From Mariniblastus sp. (GTDB taxonomy: Bacteria; Planctomycetota; Planctomycetia; Pirellulales; Pirellulaceae): a stretch of DNA of 52,503 nucleotides. Below are positions 41,329-50,866 of the stretch, piece after piece (the first letter of the stretch is position 1; every line of letters starts with the position of its first letter). The stretch spans positions 10,607 to 63,109 of the forward strand of contig JABACA010000011.1 in assembly GCA_014237975.1 (NCBI GenBank), written 5' to 3'. A model generated the notes under the pieces. The model worked only from the letters and a program-made list of their open reading frames with translations, was not told where the DNA came from and ran no database searches. Position numbers and translations under genes: made by a program.

Positions 41329-43109
41329 GTGTTTTTAAAATTGCCTGGCGTAGTATCCAGCACCGAGGATTCGGCTCTTTCCTGACCATTCTTTCGATGG
41401 GTCTGGGTGTGATGCTTGTCGTCTCGGTACTCTCTATTCATGGCCTGATTTCAGATTCGTTCCGCAACAACTCGAGTTTCGGATACAACATCCTGGTCGG
41501 GGCCAGAGGTGGCGGTTTGCAATTGACGATGAACACGGTTTACTACCTGAGCCAACCGGTCGAAAACATCCCGTACGAGTATTATCTCGCTTTTTGTGAC
41601 GAGGAAACCCGCCATCGTGAAATGCAGAACTCGATCTCCTTCAACGCCTTCGACCATGAAATGGACTGCTTGGAATTGCTACACCAATCCGCTCCCGGCG
41701 GACTCGCGGTGCCCGTCTGCCTGGGAAATGAGATCAACCAAAAAATCCAGATTGAACGGCAGATTGAACAGACACGGATTGACAAGCGGGGTCTGTACAA
41801 ACTGTACACCGAACTGGCAATCCCCATGTGCCTCGGTGATACCTGGCGGAAAGATGAAACGACCGAGGAATTTTTCCGGTGTGTGGGAACCACCCCGGAC
41901 TTTTTTGACAAACTGGTTTTGGATATCGACTCGCAAGAGAAATTCAAATTTACGGAAGGCCGCAGTTTTGTCGAGTATTCTCCCGAAAACGGATATTACG
42001 AATGCGTTGTTGGAGCACTGGTGGCCAAGCGATCCGGGTTGAAACTGGGTGACAGTATCTATCCGACTCACGGTGAACCGAGTGATATCAATGCCCATGT
42101 CCATGCCGAGGGATTTAAAATCGTGGGGATTCTCGAGGGCACTCGAACACCCCACGACCGCGCCCTGTTCTTGAACCTGAACGGTTTCTACTTGATGGAT
42201 GGACACGTCAAGCCAGTTGACGAAGATCCGATCCTGACGGGCGAAGGGGAAGACGACTGGGACCCGGACGACAACTGGGGTGACGACGAAGAAATTCCGG
42301 ATCAACCTTTTGGGGAAACCGCCCAGGAAGCGGTTGCCCAAGAACAATCTGAAATCGAGACAGTAACGAGCCAAGATGAAGCTGCCCCATCATCCAGCCA
42401 AAACACGAAACGCACACCCTTACCGATTGAACAGCGCGAGGTCACCTCGGTGCTGGTACTGACCGACCAGGATGATCCAGCGCTGGCATTTTTCCTGGCA
42501 CCACAAATCAACCAGGGTGATCTTGAATCGACACTGGACTGGTCCAACTTCCGACCGGTCAGAGCTCAAAAAGCGGCGCAAGCCGTGAATCCGGTCGAGC
42601 AGGTAACCAGTTTTTTCTACATGATCATCGATCCCATTCGTTGGCTGTTGCTGGCACTCACCGTGATGATCTGCATTGTTTCGGCGATCAGTATTTTGGT
42701 CGGTATCTACAACTCGATGAATCAGCGGCGTCATGAAATTGCTGTCATGCGGGCGCTCGGGGCAAACCGTGGGCGGGTTATGACGATTATGGTTATCGAG
42801 GCCTTCCTGCTAGCTTTTGCAGGTGGGCTTTTCGGCTGGATTGCCGGACATGGATTGAACGCTGCGATCGGTCCCATCGTAGAAGCTCAAACTGGGGTAG
42901 GAATCGGCTTTTTTGACTTTGCACCAGCGGTCCCAATCTTTGGTTTTTTCGACCAAGCAGGTTCCTTATTGCCCAGTTCACTCGTAGAATTACAGGTTAC
43001 TCCGGAGTTGATGTTAATTCCTGGATTGATCGTTTTGGCAATGGTGGTCGGCATCTATCCGGCGATCTCGGCTTATCAAACTGACGTAGCCAAGTCGCTA
43101 GGCAAGTAG
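41325..43109 (+). CDS. FtsX-like ABC transporter permease with acidic insert
   Basis: 594 residues, GTG start. One N-terminal membrane segment (about 17-40), a large external domain, then three C-terminal segments from about 440 (IRWLLLALTVMICIVSAISI) with the FtsX motif MNQRRHEIAVMRALGANRGR. This is the MacB/LolCE topology. The external domain holds a very acidic stretch near residue 305 (EGEDDWDPDDNWGDDEEIPD), which could bind cations. It pairs with the preceding ATPase; the substrate is not known. Confidence 0.9.
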   Translation: MSVFKIAWRSIQHRGFGSFLTILSMGLGVMLVVSVLSIHGLISDSFRNNSSFGYNILVGARGGGLQLTMNTVYYLSQPVENIPYEYYLAFCDEETRHREMQNSISFNAFDHEMDCLELLHQSAPGGLAVPVCLGNEINQKIQIERQIEQTRIDKRGLYKLYTELAIPMCLGDTWRKDETTEEFFRCVGTTPDFFDKLVLDIDSQEKFKFTEGRSFVEYSPENGYYECVVGALVAKRSGLKLGDSIYPTHGEPSDINAHVHAEGFKIVGILEGTRTPHDRALFLNLNGFYLMDGHVKPVDEDPILTGEGEDDWDPDDNWGDDEEIPDQPFGETAQEAVAQEQSEIETVTSQDEAAPSSSQNTKRTPLPIEQREVTSVLVLTDQDDPALAFFLAPQINQGDLESTLDWSNFRPVRAQKAAQAVNPVEQVTSFFYMIIDPIRWLLLALTVMICIVSAISILVGIYNSMNQRRHEIAVMRALGANRGRVMTIMVIEAFLLAFAGGLFGWIAGHGLNAAIGPIVEAQTGVGIGFFDFAPAVPIFGFFDQAGSLLPSSLVELQVTPELMLIPGLIVLAMVVGIYPAISAYQTDVAKSLGK

Positions 43110-43163
43110 GCCTTCCTGTTGGATGCCCTCCGTCTGTCGAAGCACCTTTGAAAGGAACTTGTC

Positions 43164-44795
43164 GTGGGTCGATTTATATCGAACTTTATCATTGCCTTTG
43201 CGACATCCGCGTTGCTTACCACCGGTAGCATCCTTGCGTCTATCTGCCCATTCTGTTCGGCCATCAATCTTACGTTCGCCGAACAGATCCGCTCCAACGA
43301 TATTGTCGTCATTGCCAAACTCACGGACCTGCCCGAACCGGTAGATGACCCCGATGCCGAGTTGCCCAAAGCGGAATTTGAAATCACACAGATCATAAAA
43401 GGCGAGGAACTGGTCAAGCCTGGCGAAACATTCCGAACGTTGCTGGTGGGCCGTTACCCCGTCGGAAAAGAATTCCTGGTAATGGGAGTCGATCCCCCCA
43501 ACGTTGCCTGGTCCACACCGATGAAGACCAGCCCCCGAATCAATGAGTACTTGACCGAGGCCCGATCGTTACCCAAAAGTGGTGCCGAGCGGCTCGCGTT
43601 CTTTCAGAAGTTTTTTGAAGACGAAGAATCGGTACTGGCGTTTGATGCGTACGACGAATTCGCGTCTGCTTCCTACGACGACCTGAAAGATCTGCGTGAT
43701 CAGATGGATCACGAACAGCTCGTGGAGTGGATCAAGAACCCATCGACCTCCGTCAATCGCCGCCGACTGTATTTCACAATGCTGGGTGTCTGTGGCACGC
43801 CCCAGGATGCCGAGATGCTGGAGGGCTTCATCCGATCGGGGGACCGGAAACAACAGGCCGGCCTGGACGCTTTGGTCGGTTGCTATCTGACGCTCAAGGG
43901 CGCGGACGGAGTTAGCCTGATCGAAGAGACATTCCTGGCCAACAAGGAGGCTGATTATGTCGACACGCTGGCAGCCGTTTCGGCACTTCGCTTTCACGGA
44001 ACCGACGAGAATCTGATTCCCAAAGAGAAAATTGTCGGCGCGATTCGACATTTACTGGATCGCCCCAAGATGGCCGACATGATCATTCCTGACCTGGCCC
44101 GCTGGGAAGACTGGTCGGTGATCGAGCGGCTGGTCCAGATGTTCAAAGATGCGGATGATGAGACCAACTGGCTACGGGTGCCCGTCATCACCTATTTGCG
44201 AGCCTGTCCCAAGCCGGAAGCAAAAAAGTACATCGAAGAACTCCGCGAGATCGACCCCGATGCGGTTCGACGGGCAGACTTCTTTCTGGATTTTGATGAC
44301 GACGATGAAGGCTGGGGCGAAGAAGGCGACGAGGACGAAGAGAGTGACCAACAGGAGGATAGCGATAAGAAAGACGATTCCGGAAAAGACGATTCCGGAA
44401 AAAACAAAGTGGAAAAAGACAATGGAAACGGCCAATCCAAGGATCGTGCGGAATTCTTGGCAGTATCCACTCTGGTCGACGAAACGACCCAATCCGGCAG
44501 CGGGGCCATGCCTCACAAAGTCAGGAAACCGGTCGTCGATGGAGTCGCCGATAATCCCTCCGGCGTGAACACCACTCCGCCCATCGCCGTAACAACTTCA
44601 GGAACCCCCACGTCATCCGAAATGGAATCTCGGGAAATCGCCCAAGCGAACATGGCAACCGCCCCGGTTGCCATGGTGAACTCCGGGACGAGCCGAACAT
44701 GGCAAATTATTTTGATTCCAATGGCCGTCTCGATGGTCATCTTCCTGCTGCTGTGGTCCGTTTTTAACGGGTGGTTCGAGCGGTTAATTTACTGA
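43164..44795 (+). CDS. membrane-anchored exported protein with HEAT-like repeats
   Basis: 543 residues, GTG start with AAGGAA upstream. A signal peptide ends near SILASICPFC. The N-terminal part has a small beta domain (NDIVVIAKLTDLPEPVDDPD; PVGKEFLVMG). Helical HEAT-like units follow at about 170-370 (RRRLYFTMLGVCGTPQDAEM; ERLVQMFKDADDETN). An acidic Asp/Glu/Lys linker (DDDDEGWGEEGDEDEESD) leads to a C-terminal membrane segment (IILIPMAVSMVIFLLLWSVF). It is 54 bp after the permease and probably part of the same transport system. Confidence 0.78.
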   Translation: MGRFISNFIIAFATSALLTTGSILASICPFCSAINLTFAEQIRSNDIVVIAKLTDLPEPVDDPDAELPKAEFEITQIIKGEELVKPGETFRTLLVGRYPVGKEFLVMGVDPPNVAWSTPMKTSPRINEYLTEARSLPKSGAERLAFFQKFFEDEESVLAFDAYDEFASASYDDLKDLRDQMDHEQLVEWIKNPSTSVNRRRLYFTMLGVCGTPQDAEMLEGFIRSGDRKQQAGLDALVGCYLTLKGADGVSLIEETFLANKEADYVDTLAAVSALRFHGTDENLIPKEKIVGAIRHLLDRPKMADMIIPDLARWEDWSVIERLVQMFKDADDETNWLRVPVITYLRACPKPEAKKYIEELREIDPDAVRRADFFLDFDDDDEGWGEEGDEDEESDQQEDSDKKDDSGKDDSGKNKVEKDNGNGQSKDRAEFLAVSTLVDETTQSGSGAMPHKVRKPVVDGVADNPSGVNTTPPIAVTTSGTPTSSEMESREIAQANMATAPVAMVNSGTSRTWQIILIPMAVSMVIFLLLWSVFNGWFERLIY

Positions 44796-44893
44796 TGGAT
44801 CTGCCGCAGATCTAAAACAATCATCACTTTCTCAAGTGGGATTGCCAAAGTTTGCCGATTCCAGTTGAAATCGGCATTCGCTGAATCTGACCC

Positions 44894-45607
44894 ATGCGCT
44901 ACAATAATTTTATGAATGCAGTCGACTTGAAACAGGAACGGGACACAAATTTGGCTGTGGAAACCCAGTCGGAACATGGCTACCGGTCCATTTCCAAAGC
45001 GGCCGTTGCCTGCCTGGTGTTCGGCATCCTCAGCCTGCTCTCTTTCGTCGGTTCGGTATTTATCATTCTGCCAGTTTTCGGTCTTTGCTTTGGATTGTTG
45101 GCTTTATCCAATTTGAAGCGTTTCCCCAATGAATTGATTGGTCGCAAGGCGGCCCGTGTGGGAACGATTGTCAACCTGGTTTGTCTGTTGGGATCGGTCG
45201 GGTTTCATTCGTATATTTATGCGACGGAAGTTCCCGAGGGTTACCAGAGAATGACCTTTTGGGATCTTCAGCCGGACAAAACGACCCAACTTCCTTTCTC
45301 TGAAAAAGCCAAGGCGTTCGATGGAAAAAAAGTCTTCCTGAAAGGATACGTGCGGCCGGGTGCCAAGCAGAAAAACCTGCAAAAATTCATCCTGGTCGGC
45401 GACTTCGGCTCGTGTTGTTTTGGTGGCAATCCGGAAATAACCGATATCGTCTCGATTACGATCGACTCGGACCAAACGGTTGACTACAGTCTGCGGTTGC
45501 GACGGGTGACAGGAAAATTCAAGCTAAACCCAAAGACCAAGCATCTGAAAGGTGAAAAAGACATCCCCAGCGTTTATTATGAAATCATTGCCGATAACGT
45601 TAAGTGA
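44894..45607 (+). CDS. membrane protein with DUF3299-like domain, copy 1
   Basis: 237 residues; an internal ATG at 44912 is an equally good start. Two membrane segments at about 35-75 (AAVACLVFGILSLLSFVGSV; GLCFGLLALSNL) and a third near 95 form a DUF4190-like head. The external domain reads FLKGYVRPGAKQKNLQKFIL then GSCCFGGNPEITDIVSI. This resembles DUF3299, with a Cys-Cys pair that could bind a metal. Its stop overlaps a GTG of the next gene. Confidence 0.75.
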   Translation: MRYNNFMNAVDLKQERDTNLAVETQSEHGYRSISKAAVACLVFGILSLLSFVGSVFIILPVFGLCFGLLALSNLKRFPNELIGRKAARVGTIVNLVCLLGSVGFHSYIYATEVPEGYQRMTFWDLQPDKTTQLPFSEKAKAFDGKKVFLKGYVRPGAKQKNLQKFILVGDFGSCCFGGNPEITDIVSITIDSDQTVDYSLRLRRVTGKFKLNPKTKHLKGEKDIPSVYYEIIADNVK

Positions 45608-45615
45608 GAGGCTCG

Positions 45616-46269
45616 ATGATCGGACAACGCCATGTCATGAAACCGTCTTTCGCAAGCGGGGGAACAGCTCTGGTTCTCTTATTGCTAAACGTGGGATTAG
45701 CACCTACTACTGTTTACGGTCAGGAAAAGGAACCCCCGACCGAGTCACAGAAACAGGCCGAAGCGGCCGCGAAGCTAGGGCTTTTTTCTCTGCCAGAGTC
45801 ACGGGAAAAGTCCCTAGCCGAGGCGGCCGCTCGCCGATTGGCCGAAAAAGAAGATCGGCCGGACAAGCCCAAACTGATCCGATCGGCCAAACCGGGTGAA
45901 CCGATCGAACTGACGTTTGACAACATCAAGTTCGACATGGAAAAAGGGACTCCGTTTCAGCGAGACATGCTGACCGAGGAGATCGAAAATTTGCATGGCA
46001 AAACGGTCCGCCTGCGAGGCTTTATCAAACCGGGGGCGCGACAAAAGGGGCTCAAGAAATTTGTATTTGTGCGGGACGACAAAGAATGTTGTTTTGGTCC
46101 CGGTGCAGCCATCTTTGACTGTGTATTGGTCCAGATGGAAAAAGAAAATCCCACGGACTTCACGGTTCGGCCAGTCACCATCGAGGGCAAGTTCTATCTG
46201 AAGGAATACAAGGGTCCCGACGGAAACCTGTGGGCGATCTACCGGATGAAGGACGGCTTGCGGAAATAG
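45616..46269 (+). CDS. secreted DUF3299-like protein, copy 2
   Basis: 217 residues from ATG 45616, with AGAGG just upstream; a GTG at 45604 overlaps the previous stop. A signal peptide is present (GGTALVLLLLNVGLAPTTVY), then a charged helical linker. The domain reads VRLRGFIKPGARQKGLKKFV then KECCFGPGAAIFDCVLVQM, the same layout and Cys-Cys as copy 1. It is the last gene of the ABC-transporter operon. Confidence 0.78.
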   Translation: MIGQRHVMKPSFASGGTALVLLLLNVGLAPTTVYGQEKEPPTESQKQAEAAAKLGLFSLPESREKSLAEAAARRLAEKEDRPDKPKLIRSAKPGEPIELTFDNIKFDMEKGTPFQRDMLTEEIENLHGKTVRLRGFIKPGARQKGLKKFVFVRDDKECCFGPGAAIFDCVLVQMEKENPTDFTVRPVTIEGKFYLKEYKGPDGNLWAIYRMKDGLRK

Positions 46270-46410
46270 CAATGGCCGCCCCGAGCCATCGGTCCAGGCC
46301 TCATGTTCATCGGCAGCCTGCCCAGCAGGATCCCATTCGACACGCTTTTCGGTTGTATCCCGCCGTTCCGCTTGATGGAATCGCATTTCAAGCCGCTTGG
46401 AACGGGCGCA

Positions 46411-46441
46411 CCTGTCAGATTGGTTCAGCAAATGTTACAAT
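46411..46441 (+). promoter_or_regulatory. possible promoter of btaA-btaB
   Basis: An extended -10, TGTTACAAT (46433-46441, five of six in the hexamer), has a weak -35, CTGTCA, 18 bases upstream. It lies about 90 bases before btaA in a 263-bp gap. Confidence 0.35.
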
Positions 46442-46532
46442 TTCGGATTCGACCTGGCAGGGCCACGTTCGGTTCGGCTTTGCCTGTCCAAGATCGGTCC
46501 GAAATCCTCGTACTCTGAAAAACACGTTTGAG

Positions 46533-47723
46533 ATGTCAATATTCGACTGGTTCGGCCAACGAATCTTCAATACGGTTCACCGGAACAATCTGGTTTACAA
46601 CACATGCTGGGAAGACCCCCGCTTGGACCGAGTGGCCCTGCAGAATGGCCCGGAAGACAACATCCTGGTCATCACGTCGGCCGGGTGCAATGCGTTGGAT
46701 TACACGCTGACCGCACCCAATCACGTTTACGCGGTGGATATGAACCCGCGGCAGAACGCCTTGCTGGACCTCAAGATCGCGGCCATTCGGAAACTTGAAT
46801 ACGACGATTTCTTCAAGATGTTTGGAGAGGGACACCTGCCCGGTATCCGTAGCATTTACCAGCGGGAACTTCGGTCTCATCTGCCCGATTGGTCGCAGAC
46901 GTTCTGGGACAGAAGGATTAAGTGGTTCGATCATCGACGACGTTCATTTTATTTCCGGGGAACCTCGGGATCGGTCGCTCGTACTTTCAAATTATATACA
47001 GACAACGTGATTCGAATCCGCCCTGCCCTGGATGAACTCCTGGCGGCCGATTCCGTCGAACAACAACAGGAAATTTATCAACACAAAATCAAAAAGAAGT
47101 TCTGGTCCGGTCTCGTCAAATTCATGGTCAATCGCGATACCACGATGAGCTTGCTGGGCGTCCCCAAGGCCCAGCGTAAACAGATAGAAACCCAATATCC
47201 GGGTGGGCTGGTTCAATTTGTACAAGATTGTCTGGAATCGGTGTTTGTCAAACTTCCCATCAAGGACAATTATTTTTGGCGGGTTTACATGAACGGTGAA
47301 TACACTCGTGAATGTTGTCCGGAGTACCTCAAAGAAGCCAACTTTGAATTGTTTCGCGGTGGGTTAATCGACCGTCTTTCAACCCATACCGATTCGGTGC
47401 AGGGGTTCCTGGAAAAACATGACGGCCATATCTCTCGATACGTCCTGTTGGATCACATGGACTGGCTGAGTGATCAGTTCTTCCCGCTGCTCGAAGCGGA
47501 ATGGCAAGCCGTCATCGATCGGGCTGCACCGGAAACACGTTTGATCTGGCGAAGTGGCGGTTTGCGGACTGATTTCATTGACCAGGTTAAAGTCACGCAC
47601 CAGGGCCAACAGAAAAATGTCCATTCACTGCTGAAACTTGATACCGATTTGGCCAAGGAATTACATGGCAAGGACCGTGTTCACACGTACGGCAGTTTCT
47701 ACATCGCCCACCTGTCTGCCTGA
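46533..47723 (+). CDS. btaA: S-adenosylmethionine:diacylglycerol 3-amino-3-carboxypropyltransferase (BtaA)
   Basis: First step of betaine lipid (DGTS) synthesis: moves the aminocarboxypropyl group of SAM to diacylglycerol. 396 residues from ATG 46533 (MSIFDWFGQRIFNTVHRNNL); the frame is open upstream but overlaps the previous gene and is not family-like. NTCWEDPRLDRVAL, VITSAGCNALDYTL (SAM site), VDMNPRQNALLDLK and YMNGEYTRECCPEYLK fit the DUF3419/BtaA family. The last segment is HTYGSFYIAHL. btaB follows after 17 bp. Confidence 0.9.
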   Translation: MSIFDWFGQRIFNTVHRNNLVYNTCWEDPRLDRVALQNGPEDNILVITSAGCNALDYTLTAPNHVYAVDMNPRQNALLDLKIAAIRKLEYDDFFKMFGEGHLPGIRSIYQRELRSHLPDWSQTFWDRRIKWFDHRRRSFYFRGTSGSVARTFKLYTDNVIRIRPALDELLAADSVEQQQEIYQHKIKKKFWSGLVKFMVNRDTTMSLLGVPKAQRKQIETQYPGGLVQFVQDCLESVFVKLPIKDNYFWRVYMNGEYTRECCPEYLKEANFELFRGGLIDRLSTHTDSVQGFLEKHDGHISRYVLLDHMDWLSDQFFPLLEAEWQAVIDRAAPETRLIWRSGGLRTDFIDQVKVTHQGQQKNVHSLLKLDTDLAKELHGKDRVHTYGSFYIAHLSA

Positions 47724-47740
47724 TCACCACGGAGTACGCC

Positions 47741-48496
47741 ATGGGCTTTGTTGCCGACATGAAAATTCTGTACCACATGCTGGTTAAACCGGTCCGTGGG
47801 GACAGTCATGCCGAGCGAATGGAGAGTTTCTACGGCGGCCAAGCGGAAGCCTACGACGATTTCAGAAAGCGGCTTCTGAAGGGACGCGAAGAGCTTTGGC
47901 AGAATTTGCCAAAGACCGCTGGAAGCATCTGGGTCGACATGGGTGGTGGAACGGGTGCCAACATCGAGAACTTTGGTGATTCGATCCATTTACCCGCCAA
48001 GATTTACGTGGTCGATCTTTCCCGCTCTCTTCTTAATGTAGCAGCGGACCGTTTTGAAAAGCGTGGCTGGTCCAACGTCGAAGCAGTGCAAGCCGATGCA
48101 ACCCAGTATTGTCCGCCGGAAGGGTACGCCGACGTCGTCACGTTTTCCTATTCGTTGACGATGATCCCCGATTGGTTTTCAGCGATCGAAAATGCCTACC
48201 AGATGTTGCGACCCGGTGGGTTCATTGGGGTCGCCGACTTCTACATCTCACGAAAATTTCCGGCCGAATCCCTGAAACGGCATCGCTGGTTCACCCGCAC
48301 CTTGTGGCCACCCTGGTTTGCAACCGACAACGTCTTTCCCAGCCCGGACCACCTGCCGTATTTGAGGCACCATTTTGACCAGACAGAACTGACGGAAAGC
48401 GGCAACCGGCTGCCCTACGTGCCGTTTGTCAAAACGCCCTACTATTGGTTCATCGGCCAAAAACCAATCCCGTCGACAGGCAACTCACCGGATTGA
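47741..48496 (+). CDS. btaB: SAM-dependent methyltransferase, BtaB-like
   Basis: Expected to trimethylate the BtaA product to give DGTS. 251 residues; a class I methyltransferase with the SAM loop WVDMGGGTGANIENFG, acidic VVDLSRSLL, and VVTFSYSLTMIPDWFSAIEN. A C-terminal RPGGFIGVADFYISRK follows. The assignment as BtaB rests on the tight link to btaA and on family features, since class I methyltransferases are hard to separate by motif. It ends 13 bp from sufS in convergent orientation. Confidence 0.82.
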   Translation: MGFVADMKILYHMLVKPVRGDSHAERMESFYGGQAEAYDDFRKRLLKGREELWQNLPKTAGSIWVDMGGGTGANIENFGDSIHLPAKIYVVDLSRSLLNVAADRFEKRGWSNVEAVQADATQYCPPEGYADVVTFSYSLTMIPDWFSAIENAYQMLRPGGFIGVADFYISRKFPAESLKRHRWFTRTLWPPWFATDNVFPSPDHLPYLRHHFDQTELTESGNRLPYVPFVKTPYYWFIGQKPIPSTGNSPD

Positions 48497-48509
48497 TTGG
48501 GTAATTGCC

Positions 48510-49754
48510 TCACCGCAGTTTTTCAATCACTTGCCTGACCGCGTCGACAAACCGCCGCACTTCCTGTTCCGTGTTATAGAGATAAAAGCTCGCCCGACAG
48601 CTATTAGGAATTCCAAGATACTCGTGAAGCGGCATGGCGCAATGATGCCCGGCCCTGACCGCCACCCCCTGGCGATCAAGAAAAATGGAAATGTCCTGGT
48701 TGGATAAACCATCGACGACAAAACTCACAATACCTGATTGATCCGGCTCAGCCGGTCCCAACAGTTTCAGTCCATCGATAGTCGATAACTCCCGATGCGC
48801 CAGCGCAGTCAACTCACGTTCATACCGACTGATCTCGGCCAATCCAATCTGCTGAAGATATTCTGCGGCGACTCCCAAGCCAATCGCCTCGACAATCGGG
48901 GGCGTTCCGGCTTCGAATTTGGCCGGTAATTCGCCGGGCGTAAACCCCTCCACCGTCACCTGGCTGATCATACTTCCACCGCCCAAAAAGGGTGGCATCG
49001 CTTCCAACAATTCCTCTCGACCCCATAAAACACCCACCCCGGTGGGTCCCAACATCTTGTGTCCACTGAACACAACAAAATCAGCATCCCACTCAATGAT
49101 GTTGGTGGGCTCGTGCGGCACATGTTGGGCCGCATCGATCAGGACTTGAGCGCCCACACTTCGGGCCAGCCCGACCATCTCGGCTACCGGTACAACGTTA
49201 CCCAGCACATTGGAAACGGCCGAAATGGCCACCATGCGTGTTCGCTCATCGAGCAAATCCTGGTAGGTCTCCAAATCCACACGGCCTTGCTCATTCAATC
49301 CCACAAATTCAACAATTGCGCCCGTTCGTTCAGCCAACTGTTGCCAGGGGACGATATTGGAATGGTGTTCCAGGATGGTCAAAAGGATTTTGTCACCTTC
49401 GCGCAAATGACCGTTGCCCCACGCATGGGCTACCAGGTTAATGCCGGCGGTCGTGCCGGAAGTGAAAATTACCTCAGCCTGATGGCGAGCGCCAATCATC
49501 TGCCCCACAACCTGACGGGCATGCTCGTATTGTTCTGTCGATTGTTCACTTAACCAGTGAATTCCCCGGTGAACATTGGCGTAGGTTTTTTCATAGCAAT
49601 CAACCATCGACTGAAGCACGGCCAAAGGTCGCTGGGAAGAAGCAGCATTGTCCAGGTAAATCAGCGGACGCTCACGATGTATGGATTGATCCAGGATGGG
49701 AAAATCCTGGCGAATCGAATTGACATCAAGTTGCATTGGTTCTTTTTCTTTCAT
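48510..49754 (-). CDS. sufS: cysteine desulfurase SufS
   Basis: PLP enzyme that takes sulfur from cysteine for Fe-S clusters; 414 residues, with an alternative ATG six codons in. YLDNAASSQRP, then TYANVHRGIHWLSEQST, are group II (SufS) motifs. The PLP Lys is in FSGHKMLGPTGVGVLWG and the sulfur-accepting Cys in AGHHCAMPLHEYLG. No other suf genes are adjacent. It is 21 bp downstream of the dehydrogenase gene. Confidence 0.94.
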   Translation of the reverse strand: MKEKEPMQLDVNSIRQDFPILDQSIHRERPLIYLDNAASSQRPLAVLQSMVDCYEKTYANVHRGIHWLSEQSTEQYEHARQVVGQMIGARHQAEVIFTSGTTAGINLVAHAWGNGHLREGDKILLTILEHHSNIVPWQQLAERTGAIVEFVGLNEQGRVDLETYQDLLDERTRMVAISAVSNVLGNVVPVAEMVGLARSVGAQVLIDAAQHVPHEPTNIIEWDADFVVFSGHKMLGPTGVGVLWGREELLEAMPPFLGGGSMISQVTVEGFTPGELPAKFEAGTPPIVEAIGLGVAAEYLQQIGLAEISRYERELTALAHRELSTIDGLKLLGPAEPDQSGIVSFVVDGLSNQDISIFLDRQGVAVRAGHHCAMPLHEYLGIPNSCRASFYLYNTEQEVRRFVDAVRQVIEKLR

Positions 49755-49775
49755 TCCATTGCCCGCCTGTCCATT

Positions 49776-50693
49776 CTACCGTTCCGTCCAACGGACACCG
49801 GACAACGACGCAATCGCCTTCTGCAGTGCATGGGTACCGAGTTTGCCATCGCCCTGGGCTTTGACGGCAATATATAATTGATGCGCCAGTGCCAAGCCGG
49901 GCAATGACAGGTTCATCCGATTGGCTTCAGCAATGGCAATTCCCATATCCTTGATAAAGTGCTCTACGAAAAAACCCGGATCAAAGTTGTTATGGATGAT
50001 GCGCGGACCAAGATTTGACAACGACCAGCTGCCGGCAGCACCACTGCTGACCGACCGCATCACCAATTCCAGATCCAAACCTGCCCGGTACGCATAAAGG
50101 AGTGCTTCACAAACACCGATCATGCTGGTGGCGATCAAGATCTGATTGGTCATCTTGGCGTGTTGCCCAGAACCCGCTTTGCCTTGGTAGACGTTCGTCT
50201 TTCCCAGCCGCTCCCAAATTGGCTGCAGGGCGTCCACGACATCCTGGTCACCGCCGATCATGATCGACAGCGTGCCGTTTTGGGCACCCACGTCTCCCCC
50301 GGAAACTGGAGCATCCACCGCCGAAACTCCTCGGCCCGCGGCGCTCTCATAGATCTCCTTTGCCAGCGACGGTTGACTGGTCGTCATGTCGACAATAATC
50401 TTGCCTGCCTCGATCCCGGACAAGGTTCCCATGTCACCCAGGTGGACCTGACGAACGTCGTGCGGAAACCCGACGATCGAAAAAATGACGTCACTTGCCT
50501 GGGCAACCTCTCGGGGTGAATTCGCCCACTGGACTCCCGCTTCAAGTAATGAAACCGCTTTGGTTTGAGTCCGCGTGTAGATGGTCGTACGAAAACCGGC
50601 GTCCACCAGGTGGCGGCACATACTGGCCCCCATCAATCCGGTTCCAATCCAGCCAATTGACGTGTTTTTTGCGGAAATTTCTTTACGAGACAT
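49776..50693 (-). CDS. beta-hydroxyacid dehydrogenase (3-hydroxyisobutyrate dehydrogenase family)
   Basis: 305 residues from ATG 50693. The Rossmann loop is [13 protein letters not shown]. The substrate-binding motif is [15 protein letters not shown] and the catalytic Lys is in [11 protein letters not shown]. The all-helical C-terminal domain follows ([12 protein letters not shown]). The family includes 3-hydroxyisobutyrate dehydrogenase, tartronate semialdehyde reductase and others, and the sequence alone does not show which. It may be cotranscribed with sufS. Confidence 0.9.
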   Translation of the reverse strand: MSRKEISAKNTSIGWIGTGLMGASMCRHLVDAGFRTTIYTRTQTKAVSLLEAGVQWANSPREVAQASDVIFSIVGFPHDVRQVHLGDMGTLSGIEAGKIIVDMTTSQPSLAKEIYESAAGRGVSAVDAPVSGGDVGAQNGTLSIMIGGDQDVVDALQPIWERLGKTNVYQGKAGSGQHAKMTNQILIATSMIGVCEALLYAYRAGLDLELVMRSVSSGAAGSWSLSNLGPRIIHNNFDPGFFVEHFIKDMGIAIAEANRMNLSLPGLALAHQLYIAVKAQGDGKLGTHALQKAIASLSGVRWTER

Positions 50694-50866
50694 CAATCGT
50701 TAACCGTCGAAATTCGCCATCAGCAACCATTCCGAAAATCCGGGACCGGCTTAATCAGCGATAGTAGCAAAAAATAAATTGCCCGTTTCAAGCTGTATCG
50801 ACAAATAGAACTAGCCACCCGGGTAATTGCAACAGCCAGTCTTTTCGGTCGGCCATTTGGGGTAGC

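Noticed and set aside
46230..46532. Longer N-terminus for BtaA
   Set aside because: The upstream part overlaps the DUF3299-like gene, is Arg/Pro-rich and does not resemble BtaA; the ATG at 46533 gives the normal start.
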